From Phragmites australis (Eukaryota; Streptophyta; Magnoliopsida; Poales; Poaceae): DNA of 64,000 bases. Made by a program: the position numbers and the translations under genes. The notes under the pieces were generated by a model, which saw nothing but the letters and a program-made list of their open reading frames with translations, made no database searches and was not told the origin of the DNA. Positions 47,181 through 59,029 of this stretch are shown piece after piece. The DNA lies in the NCBI RefSeq assembly GCF_958298935.1, contig NC_084930.1:22604001-22668000 (forward strand). Reading direction: 5' to 3'. How positions within the stretch are numbered: position 1 is the stretch's first letter; every line of letters begins with the position of its first letter.

Positions 47181-47520
47181 CACTACTACAGAATGATACT
47201 GTACAGGCGGGTGGAAACATTTTTTCACAGGCGTTTAGCGCACCCGCCTGCGACCGAAGGCCTGTGAAAATCAACGGACGCAAAAGTGACCGCCTGTAGA
47301 TTTCCACAGGCGGTTCCTAATGTCAACCGCCTGTGGAAATCTATTTTCACAGGCGGTTGGTTTAATAAACCGCATATGGAAATAGTTTTTCAGAGGCGGT
47401 TCTTTATGTCAACCGCCTGTGGAAATCGATTTCCACAGGCGGTCCACATTAGCTGCCGCCTTAGATATAAAGATTTTCACAGGAGGTTCCGTAAGAGAAT
47501 CGCCTGTGGTATGTATTTCT
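47181..47520. repeat. left TIR and subterminal repeats of E6
   Basis: CACTACTACAG terminus followed by at least six 'acaggcggtt' / 'aaccgcctgt' motifs in hairpin pairs. The same motif occurs in E1 and at the E6 right end. Confidence 0.85.
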
Positions 47521-47655
47521 TTCAAAAATAAATAATTAGAATATATTTAATTCTATCTAAATTTCACACAATTTCAATAACAATACGAATAGCATCACAG
47601 AGTTCAATATTTAACACAAGTACAATAATATTCACAACATCACAAGCCTATATAG

Positions 47656-48705
47656 CTAAGAGTCACTCTCCCACACATAAAGTCTCGGATGGCTAGCTAA
47701 TTCGCCTCCGCGATCAAAGAATCTGTCGTTCTTGTGGATAACTTCATGCATAATAAACTGGTACATATCACGTTGGACGTTTTGGATTTCTTTGTCGGTG
47801 AGAGCTTGGTTGGCACATTGGATCATCCTTGCCTGGATTGAAAACACAACTAAAAGAGTTAAAATACTACTGACAACGGAAACATAACCAAATAAGAATA
47901 TACAGGCGCAATGATGACTTACGTCCTCAGGGTTCGTTGTGTACCTCCCGTTTATCCTAAGAAATTAGCAAACATAGTATCCACAAATAACACTATTGAA
48001 ACCTTGCTTGTGGCACTACAAATAAAAACGCAATGTATTCGTTAGTTCAATAAAACTCTTCGTCATTAATAGTGGGATACAAGAATTAGAAGCGTGTTAT
48101 TACCGGAAAGTGTGTACGGACCGTCATCGCATCCGGCTTGTCCGTATCATGTATCCCACCTTTCGTTACATACCACTTGTAGGCCCTATTCGAATGCCAA
48201 CAAGTAATTATCAATTCATAAATAATCTATAAGAATTTTAAGTGTGGGGGATTTCCTTTACCTCTGTATAATGTCAATGAAATCTTGGTAGGATTTTTGT
48301 TGGAAATCGGTAGAGTCAAGGACCACGAGTCTGCTCGACTTCGGCATCAGCATTATACAAATATAGTGATCGCTACATGAATACTTATGTTAGATTTTTG
48401 ATTGATCAACTAAGTTGAACACTTATGTTAGATTCATAACGTATCATACTTACTTAAAGTTGTAGGGAGCGAAGATGCAGTCCTTGTCCTGCATTTCTAC
48501 CATAGCCCTTCCTATGTAGGTTGACATTTCGAGCCTTTTTGTTTTGGTTGCTTCTTTTATGGCCCGTGCTTTATCCTTTTTACTCTTCCCCTTAATCCTA
48601 GGGTCATCAGTCCTTATGTTCATGACCATGTTGGGCTGAGAAATTCGTTGCGGATCAATGAATCCGACAGGCCTCTTCAACTTTTCCACATCGTTAAATT
48701 GCATC
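47656..48705 (-). pseudogene. Ulp1-like (C48) protease part of second E6 gene, five exons
   Basis: Exons on the minus strand: 48454-48705, 48262-48372, 48104-48185, 47923-48015, 47656-47832, each with GT/AG borders (GTAAGTATG, GTAAAG, GTAATA and GTAAGTC donors). Phases join to one frame. It contains FIDPQRISQPNMV, then DHYICIMLM (His), RLVVLDST (Asp), CHKQ (Gln) and VICGYYVC (Cys): a complete C48 active-site set. It ends KNDRFFDRGGELASHPRLYV. One in-frame TAA (GAA in relatives) follows the Cys motif. It would cleave SUMO-like or element substrates; its role in CACTA biology is unclear. Confidence 0.75.
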
Positions 48706-48788
48706 CTACAGAACAAGTCAATAGTCATTAGCTTCTATAGCATACATTGGTACATATATAAACGTAGGGGTAGATTGTTGGCACTTAC

Positions 48789-51275
48789 AAGCACCACACG
48801 CTTATGAGATTGACGTCAAGTTTTTCAAGGCGGAACAAAACGTGTATGTCCTTAAAATCCAACATGAGGTAGTTGTCTCCGCTTAGATAAACGATAGCGG
48901 GGACAGAAGCAGTGATTATGGAGAGCCAAGAGCGACATGCCCTCATGTACCATTCGTGGAATTTCCTCATCTCCCACGGACCTTCTTGGAGTTGAAATGA
49001 TGGCAGAAATGGCTTGCCATGCTCATATTTCTCGGGAACATCCAGTGTAGGCACGAAATCTATCTGTGAGGTACTTAATGCTTTGACGATCTCTTTCGTG
49101 AGATCGCCCTTCGCTGGAGATTCCTGAGCGAATGATGCCTTTGGTTTTGATGAGGATAGAAGCCACCTCTTCATCGGATCAGGTAGATCAATCTTCTCAT
49201 ATGGGGTAATCATTTTATGAACTCTCCGATGCTCAGGTGATGGATGTGCCGGAGGCGGAGATGCCGGAGTCAGAGACGCTGGAGGCGGAGGTGCCGGAGT
49301 TGTAGACGATGAAGCACGATGCGAAGTTGCCTGAGGCGGAGATACCGGGCACGGGGGTGACGGTGCCTGAGGCGGAGAGGGTTGGCGCGGGGGCTGAGGT
49401 GCCTGAGGCGGAGTGGGTTGGCTCTGGGGCAGAGGTGCCTGAGGCAGAGATGCTGGGCGCTGGGACAGGTGTGACGCTAGCAATTGTGACTTCTGACAGC
49501 TGAATATGATATCCCATCTGGGCTACAGAATGAAGTTGCCAACAGCCTCATCGAGAATCTCAATACCCTCAGGTGTGTTGATTTCAATCTTGTACTTCAT
49601 GAAAACCGGCTGCACCGAATCCACTTGTACTTTGGCGTAACCGGCCGGAATATCTTGACTGTGAAACACACGGCCTGGAATGGCCTGGCTAGTGGCAGCC
49701 TCGATAGTGAAGTCTCCCTTGCCGACTGGAACATGAAGAATGCAAGGGGTAGCCTCTGTGATTTCATCCACAGGATATCTTTGGCTATCGAAATGTGTGG
49801 ACCCGACGCTGCTCCGAAAGCCTGGGCTGGTTGGTTGCTCTATCAGCATTAATGCCGCCCTTTCCTTCTCCTTTTCATTCCACATCTTCATGAATTCGAC
49901 CTTAACATGTTCTTGTATCTATTCCTCTAGGGTCTTCTTATATCTATTACGGGTCTTGTACTGGCCCGCAGCGTCTGGGAACCCATACTTCCAGCCCATT
50001 TTTGATCCGATGCCTCGAGTGCAACCCGGGTGTTTCTTGTTCCCCAGGGCCTTGGTAAGCAGGTCATTCTCCCTGTCAGGCTCTAGAGACCCTTCCTTAG
50101 CAAGCCCTTGGATGCTCTAGGTCACCTCCATGGTCTCGGGGCTATTGAAGGCTAAGTCCCCAGACTCGGTTCGTTGTGACCGAGCGTAGACCTAGTTCCT
50201 ACTTCGCTCGTCACAATTTTCTAAAGGGTTGGGTTTTCCAGCCCGGGCAGCCTCTTCTTCTTGCCTCCTCCACTCAGGAATTTTGGGGGCGTACCCAGAC
50301 GAGCCCAGGTGATGGTGGTGCTTGTTCTTCTTCGCAAGGTGCTTGAACGATTCACCTAGTTTGATGGCATCAGGTGTGGTCTTCTACCTAACAAACTCTG
50401 CACATTGCTCTAGCGTAATCTTTCTGTATTTATTAAAGGGTACCAGGTTCTTCTTCATGAATTCCTTATTGAGCTCACTCTTCCAACCCCGGAAGCTCTT
50501 TCCCATAGTTTTCAATGCATTCTGTTTGGCTGCTTCCTCTGTTTCTGAGGGGAATCGGATGGTTCTCTGCAATGTTGCCCATAGGAACTCCTTCGTCTCA
50601 TCCGACACCAACCGTCAATCAGTTACAGTGATTAGGACGTACTCCTTAACAAGGAATCCACAACTGTTGCAGAATTTGGCGCAGGCCTCACGAGGTGCAA
50701 CAGGCTCCCCTTCAACACCGACCTGTGTTATTGTATAAATACCGGACGACAACTTATTTCTGCTATGCTCGCCCCTTCTTCATTTCAGCGTCGGCCCAGA
50801 GGGAACCGAAGTTTTGGGCACAAATGTAGCGGTGGGTTGTGGCGCAGAATGTTGTGGCGCAGATGATCGACACGAAGATCTTTGCACCCTCACCCTCTAG
50901 AGAGAAAAAAAGGAGAGTTGATATGAACAGAAGATATTTCTCCATTTAAGAAGTATAAAATGTATTGACTCAACTAAATACCTATTCGGCGGGATCGTAC
51001 TCGTTGTCACTTTCCCGACGTCGGATCTCCCGATCGCACGGAACAAGGCTCGGGCTGTGATACGAGCCCGAGCTTTTGCTGCTGTCGGAGGAGGATGGCT
51101 GGTGAGGGCTTGGGCCCTTATCCGACCTCCTGCTTCCATCCTCTTCTGCAAGCGACCTCTGTGCCGGGTAGGCCTCTATTGCGAGTGTCCTCTGTGCCGG
51201 GGAGGCCTCTATTGCAACATCTGACATCTTGCTTGCTTCTGGTTTCTTAGGGGTTACTGTCCTCTTCTGCCCCAT
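48789..51275 (-). pseudogene. Transposase_24-type part of second E6 gene
   Basis: Probable exon 1 begins at 51275 (MGQKRTVTPKKP) with two copies of an 'EAxPAQRxLA' repeat and a Ser-rich acidic end (about 50985). After an intron with a tctctctag acceptor (about 50895), one frame runs from about 50720 to 48789: ETKEFLWATLQRTI, KNKHHHHLGSSGYAPKIPEW (Transposase_24 core), TPCILHVPVGKGDFTIE, TPEGIEILDEAV, and a long Pro/Gln-rich tract (49260-49480). It joins the Ulp1 part by a GTAAGT donor at 48788. Several stops interrupt it; at 50384-50386 and 49523-49525 TAG replaces a codon by single substitution. Likely the TNPA-like partner. Confidence 0.7.
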
Positions 51276-51289
51276 GGTACTTAATCGAC

Positions 51290-52500
51290 CGCTGGATTAT
51301 TGTTGCCTGGAATTTAGTAATAGTGTAAAATGCAAAATAGAGTATCATAGAACACAAGAAAAGCATAGAAATTAGAGAGCAGAGAATGACAATATTGGAT
51401 TATTCCACGAGGTTGGTCTCAAGTTAGAATTCCTCAATATTCCGATAGAGCAACTCATTCCATCGGAATTTTAGAGGCTCAAACATATAGAAATTAGAAA
51501 AGAGAGAATGACACAAATAAATTTTTCCACAGGGTTGGAACTCAAGTTAGAAATCCTCAATATTCCTATGCAGCAAGTAATCCCAAAGGACTTTTAAAGG
51601 CACATTCGGACATTCCATTATTCCGAAGAGCTCCATATGATCAATTCCATTAAATTTTCTCTATTTATCCTTTGTTCAAAAGAAGGCTAAATATTTAATG
51701 CCCTTAGATCTCATGATAGTTAAATACCATTTTTTTAAGATATAGCTGATAAGCACCAATTGGAACATGTAAGTTTAATGGTGCACAAAAAGAAATGGAG
51801 AGGAATGCTGAAGGAACCACCAAATAGCTAGAGAGCCGTTGAGTAATGAGAATGTTATAATATTTAAAGTCAAGTGAATTGTAATCTAGTGGTATATAAG
51901 CTATTCAACTTCTATTGGGCCCAAGTACTTTCTGCACTACATATATATGTATGGGATTACAAGTTAGGTTGTGCAAACAATTATAAGCTTAGACTTATGT
52001 ATTGTCAGCTGCAGAGAGATATATTGAACAAAATGGGCCAGAAGCATTTGAGAAGCTCATCAGCAAGGTATCCCTGTTCTGATGTTCTCAATTGAAATAA
52101 TTGCAAACAAACAAGTAAAGCTTTCTCTTATTTTATAATTCCAATATGGACTTTTTCTATCATTATATACTTTCTAACATATCATAAAAAGCTATATACA
52201 TTTCTGGGCTTATTTCATTATTTTTGCAAACTAGGGCTCTGAATCTCACCCTTAAACAAGAGGACACACAGATCTTTTCTTCTCATAAGCAAAACCATAT
52301 CTATTATCGAATGCAAAGAGTATCCCACAAAACATTGTATTCATCTTTCTTATAATGAAGAACAAGCACCCACTAACTATTTGGATGATCACAAATAAGT
52401 TACCTAAAATTATTCCTAAGTGAGCTTATCCCACAGGATCTCAAGTTGATCCAAAATATAGCCAAGCTAATGAACTCTAGCAACAAAAGCGATCCCAGCT
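51290..52500. other. AT-rich spacer in E6
   Basis: No recognised coding sequence. Duplicated motifs ('aaattagagagcagagaatgacaatattggatt' and a relative near 51485) occur. It may contain introns and decayed exons of the captured GCN1-like gene. Confidence 0.4.
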
Positions 52501-52518
52501 ATTCATATGTAAATAAAC

Positions 52519-52842
52519 TTGGCAAAAAAAGCGGTAGATGATATGGTTATTCAGGCTCTTGGTGAACCCACCTTCATGAAACCCTTTGCTGCGGCTCTTG
52601 TTCAATCTATGGAAAAGAATCTAAAGGTTACAAGCCCCCTTACAAGCTTCAAGCTTCTCAGATGGTCACACTATCTTTTGAAATGGAGCCAGTTTGCCAC
52701 ACTTTCAAAAGGTGCCTTCTCTAGATTGGCCAATGCACAGGCAGTCTTATGTCAAGTTCTTATGGATGGGTCCTTTCGTCGGCGCAAATGCGAAATGCGG
52801 TGTAGCTTAAGGCACCTCAGCAGCAAGCAGATCACTAGTTGA
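52519..52842 (+). pseudogene. captured GCN1/ILITHYIA-like gene fragment, upstream exon
   Basis: Plus-strand frame with ALGEPTFMKPFAAALVQSME, FKLLRWSHYLLKWSQFA, SRLANAQA and VLMDGSFRRRKC. I recognise these as the N-terminal HEAT-repeat region of plant GCN1 (the GCN2 activator called ILITHYIA in Arabidopsis). GCN1 binds ribosomes and activates GCN2 under amino-acid shortage. Here only a piece is present, antisense to the transposon genes, and it ends in a stop in sequence not of the family. It is not a functional gene. Confidence 0.75.
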
Positions 52843-53740
52843 GTTCACTACATGATATATTCTAATGGAATCAATCATTCCCCTCACTCAAATAGTTAGC
52901 ATTCATAAATACTTTACCTGCTAATGGTTGTGATTCTGATGAGAATTCAGAACTCAATTGCGAGATCTAATGTCCAACCACTTCTAGTGCTTTAACTAAG
53001 AATACTGTAGACACATATTTCTTTCGCTCCTACAAGTTGTTAATACATTAGTGTTGTTTCTCGCATACAATAATGAATGCTGATCATATCATCCACATGG
53101 ATCCAAATGCAGGCTGCCAGTTGAAATGGGGTGTCCTAATCAAGATCTATCGTTTGGATCCTGGTCAATCTTGTGATACAATGCATCGTCACACAATCAT
53201 CAATGTAATCACCAAAAGAATTTAACATGCAACTAATTAATGCTCGTGATCACCTATAAGGTAGCTTTGAGCAGTCAACTCCAGTAAATCCACAGAACTT
53301 AGCGCAATATATTTTTTATTTCTACCTGCAAATTAGCTTGACTGGTTATTTCGGTCGTCGATTTAATAACACTGTTAAAAAGAACAAAATAAGTATTGCA
53401 CTCCAATAATATTAGAGCAATTAAGGATATGACTCGTGGTAACTACTTTCAGAGTTGTTTAGTTTTGTTTCGACAAGCCCAAAAGCGCTTACTAATTCCT
53501 AAACATTTATCAGGAACATAAGCCCTTCAACATTTAGATTCAGTCAACATCACGGTGGATAGCAAATCTTCAAATCAACCAAAAAAAATGTGTGGAAGCA
53601 GAGATCATGCATACTTCCGACAGCTACATTTGCCCAATTTAGACACATTTTGAATATCCTATCTTTTGATGTTGGGAACAATTAAATATTTTTTGTAGAT
53701 TCTCTCACGTGTTTGACAATCTGTTACTATCTCTTTTCAG

Positions 53741-54307
53741 CCAGTGTTCCTTGATTTGTATGTCAAAACCATCTTGAGTTCGAAAGTCCGACCATCGAAA
53801 GCAGCCACTGAAGCTTTTAAGCCTCTTTTCTTGGATATTGGGCACGAGGATTTTAGAAATAATGTTGTCCCATCATGCATAAGGATGCTGAGAAGAAATC
53901 CTGAAATCGTGCTACAATGTATTGCATATCTTCTAAAGACAGTCTGTTTAGACCTAAGCAAGTATTCCATGGAGTTTATGCCAGTCGTTCTGCAGCAGGC
54001 TCGGCATTCAGATGAAGAGAGAAGGATTAATGCTTTGAGTATTGTTGGAACATTAAGTGAGAAGTCAAGTGATCCGGACACTCTACCTTCTATGTTCAGT
54101 GCTATCAAAGCAATTTTAGGAGATTGTACATAGATAGCTTTTATTTTCTGATATCTGTTGACCTATCATATTATCTTGTATTAATGGTTTTTTACATTTG
54201 GCAGCTTAAGTCATTTTAAACACACCTTGGAATTTGGCACTATGATTCATATAACTCTTGACAAACTTGGTTTGGGCAGGCTCAGAGGGGAAACTATCAC
54301 TTTCACA
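53741..54307 (+). pseudogene. captured GCN1/ILITHYIA-like gene fragment, two further exons
   Basis: Exon 53741-54122 follows a tctcttttcag acceptor and encodes VFLDLYVKTILSSKVRPSKA, FKPLFLDIGHEDFRNNVVPS, MLRRNPEIVLQCIAYLLKTV, MPVVLQQARHSDEERRINAL, IVGTLSEKSSDPD and AIKAIL. The next exon starts at 54280 after tttgggcag with GSEGKLS, the residues expected to follow in GCN1, with matching phase. The donor of the first exon is mutated (G|AT). Retained introns show capture of genomic DNA, not cDNA. It is truncated after about 28 bases of the last exon. Confidence 0.82.
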
Positions 54308-54439
54308 CCTTTTAGCCACCTTTTTGTTTGAATAATATTGTTTCTTTGAAGAAACCATGTGCAACAAGTTTGAATATACTAACAAGTTGCAGGAGATTCA
54401 ACAAATTAAAAGGAACGAATAGCATATATACCACGGCAT

Positions 54440-54776
54440 GATGGCCGGCATCACAAAGAAGAGCGGGGCATCACACGGCCGGCAGGAGAACCGACTACGA
54501 CGGCTCGGCCGGGAGGGGGATATGGACCTACTCACCGGCGGTGGCGGCTCCTCCTCGGCGCGGTCCAACTTGGCGGCGGCGGCTCCTCCTCGGCGTCGGC
54601 GCGATCCTCCTTGTCGGGGGCGGGGCCGTCGTGCGGTGGCCCTCCTCGTCGGGGGCGGCAGCGGAAAGGGAGAGTGCGGGCTATGGAAAGGGAGAGCGTG
54701 GGCGGCGGACGGAGGGACAACCTGACAGTGCGGTCGAAGGTTTGTCAAAGCCCTAGGGTTTTTGGGGCCGCGTGCG
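54440..54776 (-). promoter_or_regulatory. GC-rich leader-like segment with upstream TATA motif (E6)
   Basis: On the minus strand a TATA-like TTTATATAA (54778-54786) is followed by 'aaaaaccctagggctttg', a typical plant leader start, and then 300 bases of GC-rich sequence. Open frames on both strands reflect composition only. It lies directly downstream of internal subterminal-type repeats and in the right orientation to serve as promoter and leader of the Transposase_24/Ulp1 gene. It could also be a captured host first exon. Confidence 0.5.
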
Positions 54777-54784
54777 GTTATATA

Positions 54785-54840
54785 AATAGAAACGATTTCC
54801 ACAGGCAGTTAACGTAAGAAACCGCCTGTGGAAATGATTT
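54785..54840. repeat. internal subterminal-type repeat pair in E6
   Basis: 'gatttccacaggcagtt' and 'aaccgcctgtggaaat' form a hairpin pair identical in type to the E6 terminal repeats but located in the middle of the element. It is followed at 54861-54918 by a 29-base direct duplication ('attctattacatattaaagc'). Confidence 0.75.
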
Positions 54841-55060
54841 TTGCTTGTTTGGGAAATACTATTCTATTACATATTAAAGCATCTTAAATATTCTATTACA
54901 TATTAAAGCATCTTAAATTAAAGCATATACATGCCCTAAATTAAAGCAAAATCTCTCTTACATCATGTATACAAGTCCTTAATACAAATTAAAGCTTATC
55001 CTAATTTTATACAAATTTCAGGGTTCTGTCACATTGAAAAATAATTCGCATAACATGGCA

Positions 55061-58000
55061 CTATTTGCCTTGAACTGTTTTCCCTACACCATCCAGACGC
55101 ATGTACGGCATCACAGATCTATCGAGGGTTGCTTCTACAAGTTTGATCTTTTCTGGATCTCCAAAAGGCGGCACGTCGTCAAACTGATTGTATTCTTCCT
55201 CATCCTCCACATTCTCGACTCCGACAATTCTTTATTTTCCGGCAACAACTACATACTTCTTTTCATTCGCGGGATCGATTATATAGAAAACTTGTACGAC
55301 GTGATCAGCGAGTACCCACGGGTCATCTTTGTGGCCTACAATGCTGAGGTCGACAATTGTGAAGCCGTAGTTGTCCACCGTCATGCCATTTGGGTGTTTG
55401 ACCCATTTGCACCGAAAGACGGGGATCTGTAGATTCACTCCATAGTCGATTTCCTAGATTTCTTCTACGAACCCATAGTAGGTGACCTTTTCCCCTGTTG
55501 TGTCATAGACTTTTGTTCGAACGCCGCTGTTTTGGGTCGTGCTCTTCTTGTCTTTTGCTTTGGTATAAAACGTGTACCCATTAATTTCATACGCTTGCCA
55601 TGACGTAACTAAACTTGATGGGCCACAAGCCAACATTTTCATATTTTTTTTATCTACAGATTCAAAATCCGGAAGGTTTTGGTTCTTGAACCATGTGGTG
55701 AAGCGACGCTTGTGCTCTGTCAAGATCCAACCATACGAGCGGTCTTGATTTTTTGTGTAAAGCTCATTTAGGTGTTGCTCAACGTACGGCGCCACTAACT
55801 GGATCTGCTGCAAGATGGTGAAATGTGCTTCTTCCACTGCTTTGTAATCATGATCGATGAATCTTTTCTTTCCTTTGGTCCCTCTCCCAGACAACCTCCC
55901 CTCATGTCGAGATACAGGTACACCAATCGGATTAGAATCTTTTAGGTAATCGATGCAACACACAACGACTTCCTCGGTACTGTAGCCCTCGATCATGGAA
56001 CCCTCTGGGTGAGCATGATTCCGTACATAGCCCTTGAGAATGCCCATGTACCGCTCAAATGCATACATCTGATGTAAGAATACAGGGCCCAGCGCAATTA
56101 TCTCATTCACGATGTGAACCAAGACGTGTACCATGATATCGAAAAAGGATGGAGGGAAGCACATCTCAAGTTGGCACAAAGTCTCTACCAAGTAACTATG
56201 TAGAGTACCCAATTTTTCAGCATCGATCACCTTCTGAGCAATTGCGTTGAAGAAGTGACACAACCGTGTGATGACCACCTTTATGTATCTTGGCTTGATA
56301 CCCCTGATTGCAATAGGGAGCATCTGCGTCATCATCACATGGCAATCGTGAGACTTCATGCCGATTAGCTTCAAATCTTTCATTGAGACTAGGTTCTTAA
56401 TGTTGGATGAGTAGCCAGTCGGGACTCTCACCTCACGTAAGCACTTGCACAGTGCCTTTTTCTCCTCAAGTGTCAAAGAGTAGCTAGCCAGCGGAAGATA
56501 ATATTTTCCATTTGGTCTGTCTTCAGGGTATAGCTCTGGCCTAATTTCAAAATGCACCAAGTCCTTACGTGACTTGATTCCATCCTTTGTCTTGCCTGGT
56601 ATGTCCAGTAAGAGGCCAAGGATGCTATCACACACATTCTTCTCAACATGCATGACATCAATGCTGTGACGGACGTCCAAGTCCTTCCAGTAGGGTAAAT
56701 ACTTAAAGAAAATTGGCATCTTCTTCCACAGCGTGCCGGTCGGCGTCTCACTTTTCTTCCTCTTTTTACCCTTCGACGGCTTCCCAAAAACAACCTTGAT
56801 GCTACTGACCATTTGAAACACTCGTGCCCCGCTGCGAGGTTTCGGGCCAGTATCTTCCTCAACCGTGTTGTCAAAATGTTTCTTCATATTGCAGTATCTG
56901 TGAGTTCTGAGTAAGAACCGTCGGTGTCGCGTGTACACTACCTTCTGTGAGTACGGAAGGTACATAGACGCGGTTTCATCCAAGCACACTGCACATCCTT
57001 GCTTCCCTTTAACCTGTCCCGATAGGTTAAAAAGGGCGGGATAATCATTGATGGTAACGAAAATCATTGCTTTCAATGTGAAGTACTGTCGTCGAAACTC
57101 ATCCCAGACTCGGACCCCCTCGTTCCATAGTTTCGCCATATCTTCCATCAATGGTTCCAGAAACACATCTATATCGTTGCCTAGTTGTTTCGGTTCTTGG
57201 ATAAGAATGGACAGCATAAGGTACTTCCGCTTCATGCATAGCCATGGAGGAAGGTTGTAGATGGTCAGGACCACTGGCCAAGTGCTATGTGAGGTGCTCA
57301 TGTCACCGAAAGGATTCATTCCGTCGGTACTCAACGCGAACCTTACATTCCTTGGTTCTTCAGCGAACTCTGGATACATGGTATCAAACTTTCTCCATTG
57401 CCTAGCATCAGCGGGATGTCAAAGCTTAGTTCCATCCTTCTTGCGCTTATCGAAATGCCAACGCATCAGTTCAGAGTCCCTAGGGTTCGAGTACAGGCGC
57501 TGCAAGCGGGGTATCACTGGTAGGTACCACATCACCATCGCAGGACTTCTTCTCTTCTTCTCCGTGTTGGAAGAAGTGTCTTCTTCGTCACGACCAGCAT
57601 TACTCTTCTTCTTCGCGTTGGCGGAAGCATCTTCGTCCTCACAATCATCATTCCTCTTGTACCGACTCGCATTGCACACTGGACATCTATCCAAGGCTTC
57701 GTACTCTTTACGGTAGAGGATACAGTGGTTCGGACACGCATGTATTTTTTGCACATCCAATGACAATGGGCAGATAAGCTTCTTCGCCAGATAAGTGGTG
57801 GTGGGCAAGGAGTTAGACTTCGGAAGCATGTTTGCCAAGAGACTCAACAGATCCGAGAAACTCTTGTCCGACCATCCATTGCTGGCCTTCAACCTTAGAA
57901 GTTCAAGCACCGAATGCAACACCGTAAACTCCTTATCACAACCCTTCGATTCCTCATACAAAAGTTCCTTTGATGCCTTTTGTAACGCCTCGAAATTATC

Positions 58001-58432
58001 TAAACCTCTCGTGTCCCTTAAAACATGCGGTTCTGCGTGGCGCAGCATTTCCTCCAGATAAAAGTCAGCATCATCATCCAGATTAAAATCGGCATCATCA
58101 TCCATCATAACATCAGTGTCGCCTTCGACTGCTCCCTTATCATCACCATCTACTTGATCAGTAGCGATGTCCTGGTTTGGTTTGCTTGTACGTTATTCGC
58201 TGTGATTGGACCAACATTTGTAATCCTAAACAAAACCTCGCAAGATTAAGTGTGATTTGATTATACTTGATTTGTCCCATAATTTCTGGTTCTTGCAGTC
58301 AGAACATGGATAGTATATTTCCTTTGTCTTCTTAGTTAAAGCGTCCTTCTCTACAGCTTCAATAAAAACAGAGAGTCTTTTGATGTATATTTCTCCATGT
58401 CTTGACGCATCATATATCCATGCTCTGTCCAT
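55061..58432 (-). pseudogene. TNP2-type CACTA transposase (E6), one frame with five stops
   Basis: A single uninterrupted frame of 1124 codons from ATG 58432 (MDRAWIYDASR) to TAG 55061-55063. Order: N-terminal domain (PCSDCKNQKLW, SSIIKSHLILRGFV), acidic linker, CPNHCILYRKEYEALDRCPVC, the Transposase_21-like core (RNVRFALSTDGMNPFG, NLPPWLCMKRKYLMLSILI, GKQGCAVCLDET), DVMHVEKNVCDSILGLLL, MKSHDCHVMMTQMLPIAIRG, LGPVFLHQMYAFERYMGILK, then a DUF4216-like C-terminus. Internal stops: TAG 58226-58228, TAA 58193-58195, TGA 57419-57421, TAG 55454-55456, TAA 55232-55234. No frameshift seen. It would bind and cut element ends; inactive as read. Confidence 0.88.
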
Positions 58433-59029
58433 CTTTAACTTCAACCACAAAATTAGATACATTAATTAATTAATTAATTTGAAAATCAGAATTAAAAGAT
58501 TTTTTAAAAAAAGGAAAATATGGGCTTGTTATGATTATAATATGTCTACGCAATTGGATCTACATTAACGTAAATTTATGACTTAAAATAATGTGAATTC
58601 ATTACTCTCTCTCTCTCACTCTCCCTCTCCCTAGAGATCTAGAGAAAAAATCCCTATTCATAATGAAACCTCCTAAGGCTAAAAAACATCACATTCTAGC
58701 TACATTTTAAAAATATAATACTAGAATCATGTGAATCTACACAATTAAATTAATATTGCAACAAATTTAAGCTAATTTGATGATCTAAATGGTAAGAACC
58801 ATGAGCATCTCTAGATCACATTGAAACTCTAATTTAGCCTTAAATCTAAATCTAAAGTTCAAAAAAATGCAAGCTAGGGATGAGATATACATACCTTATT
58901 TGGCTCCTCTAAGGAAATTAAAAACAAAACCTTCCCCACCTATTTTTCAAATCGGCCGCCACAGTAAATGCTTACTATTTCGAACAGTAAGTCTGTCTGA
59001 ATGGAGCTGGCCGAGACGAAGAAGTATTT
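58433..59029. other. 5' untranslated region of E6, no gene
   Basis: AT-rich, with short TTAATTAA and CTCTCTCT runs (58460-58640). It lies between TNP2 and the right terminal repeats, where the TNP2 promoter is expected. No clear TATA assignment. Confidence 0.4.

Noticed and set aside
54398..54802. Arg/Pro-rich open frames on both strands in the GC-rich block of E6
   Set aside because: Compositional frames only; the block is better read as leader or promoter sequence.
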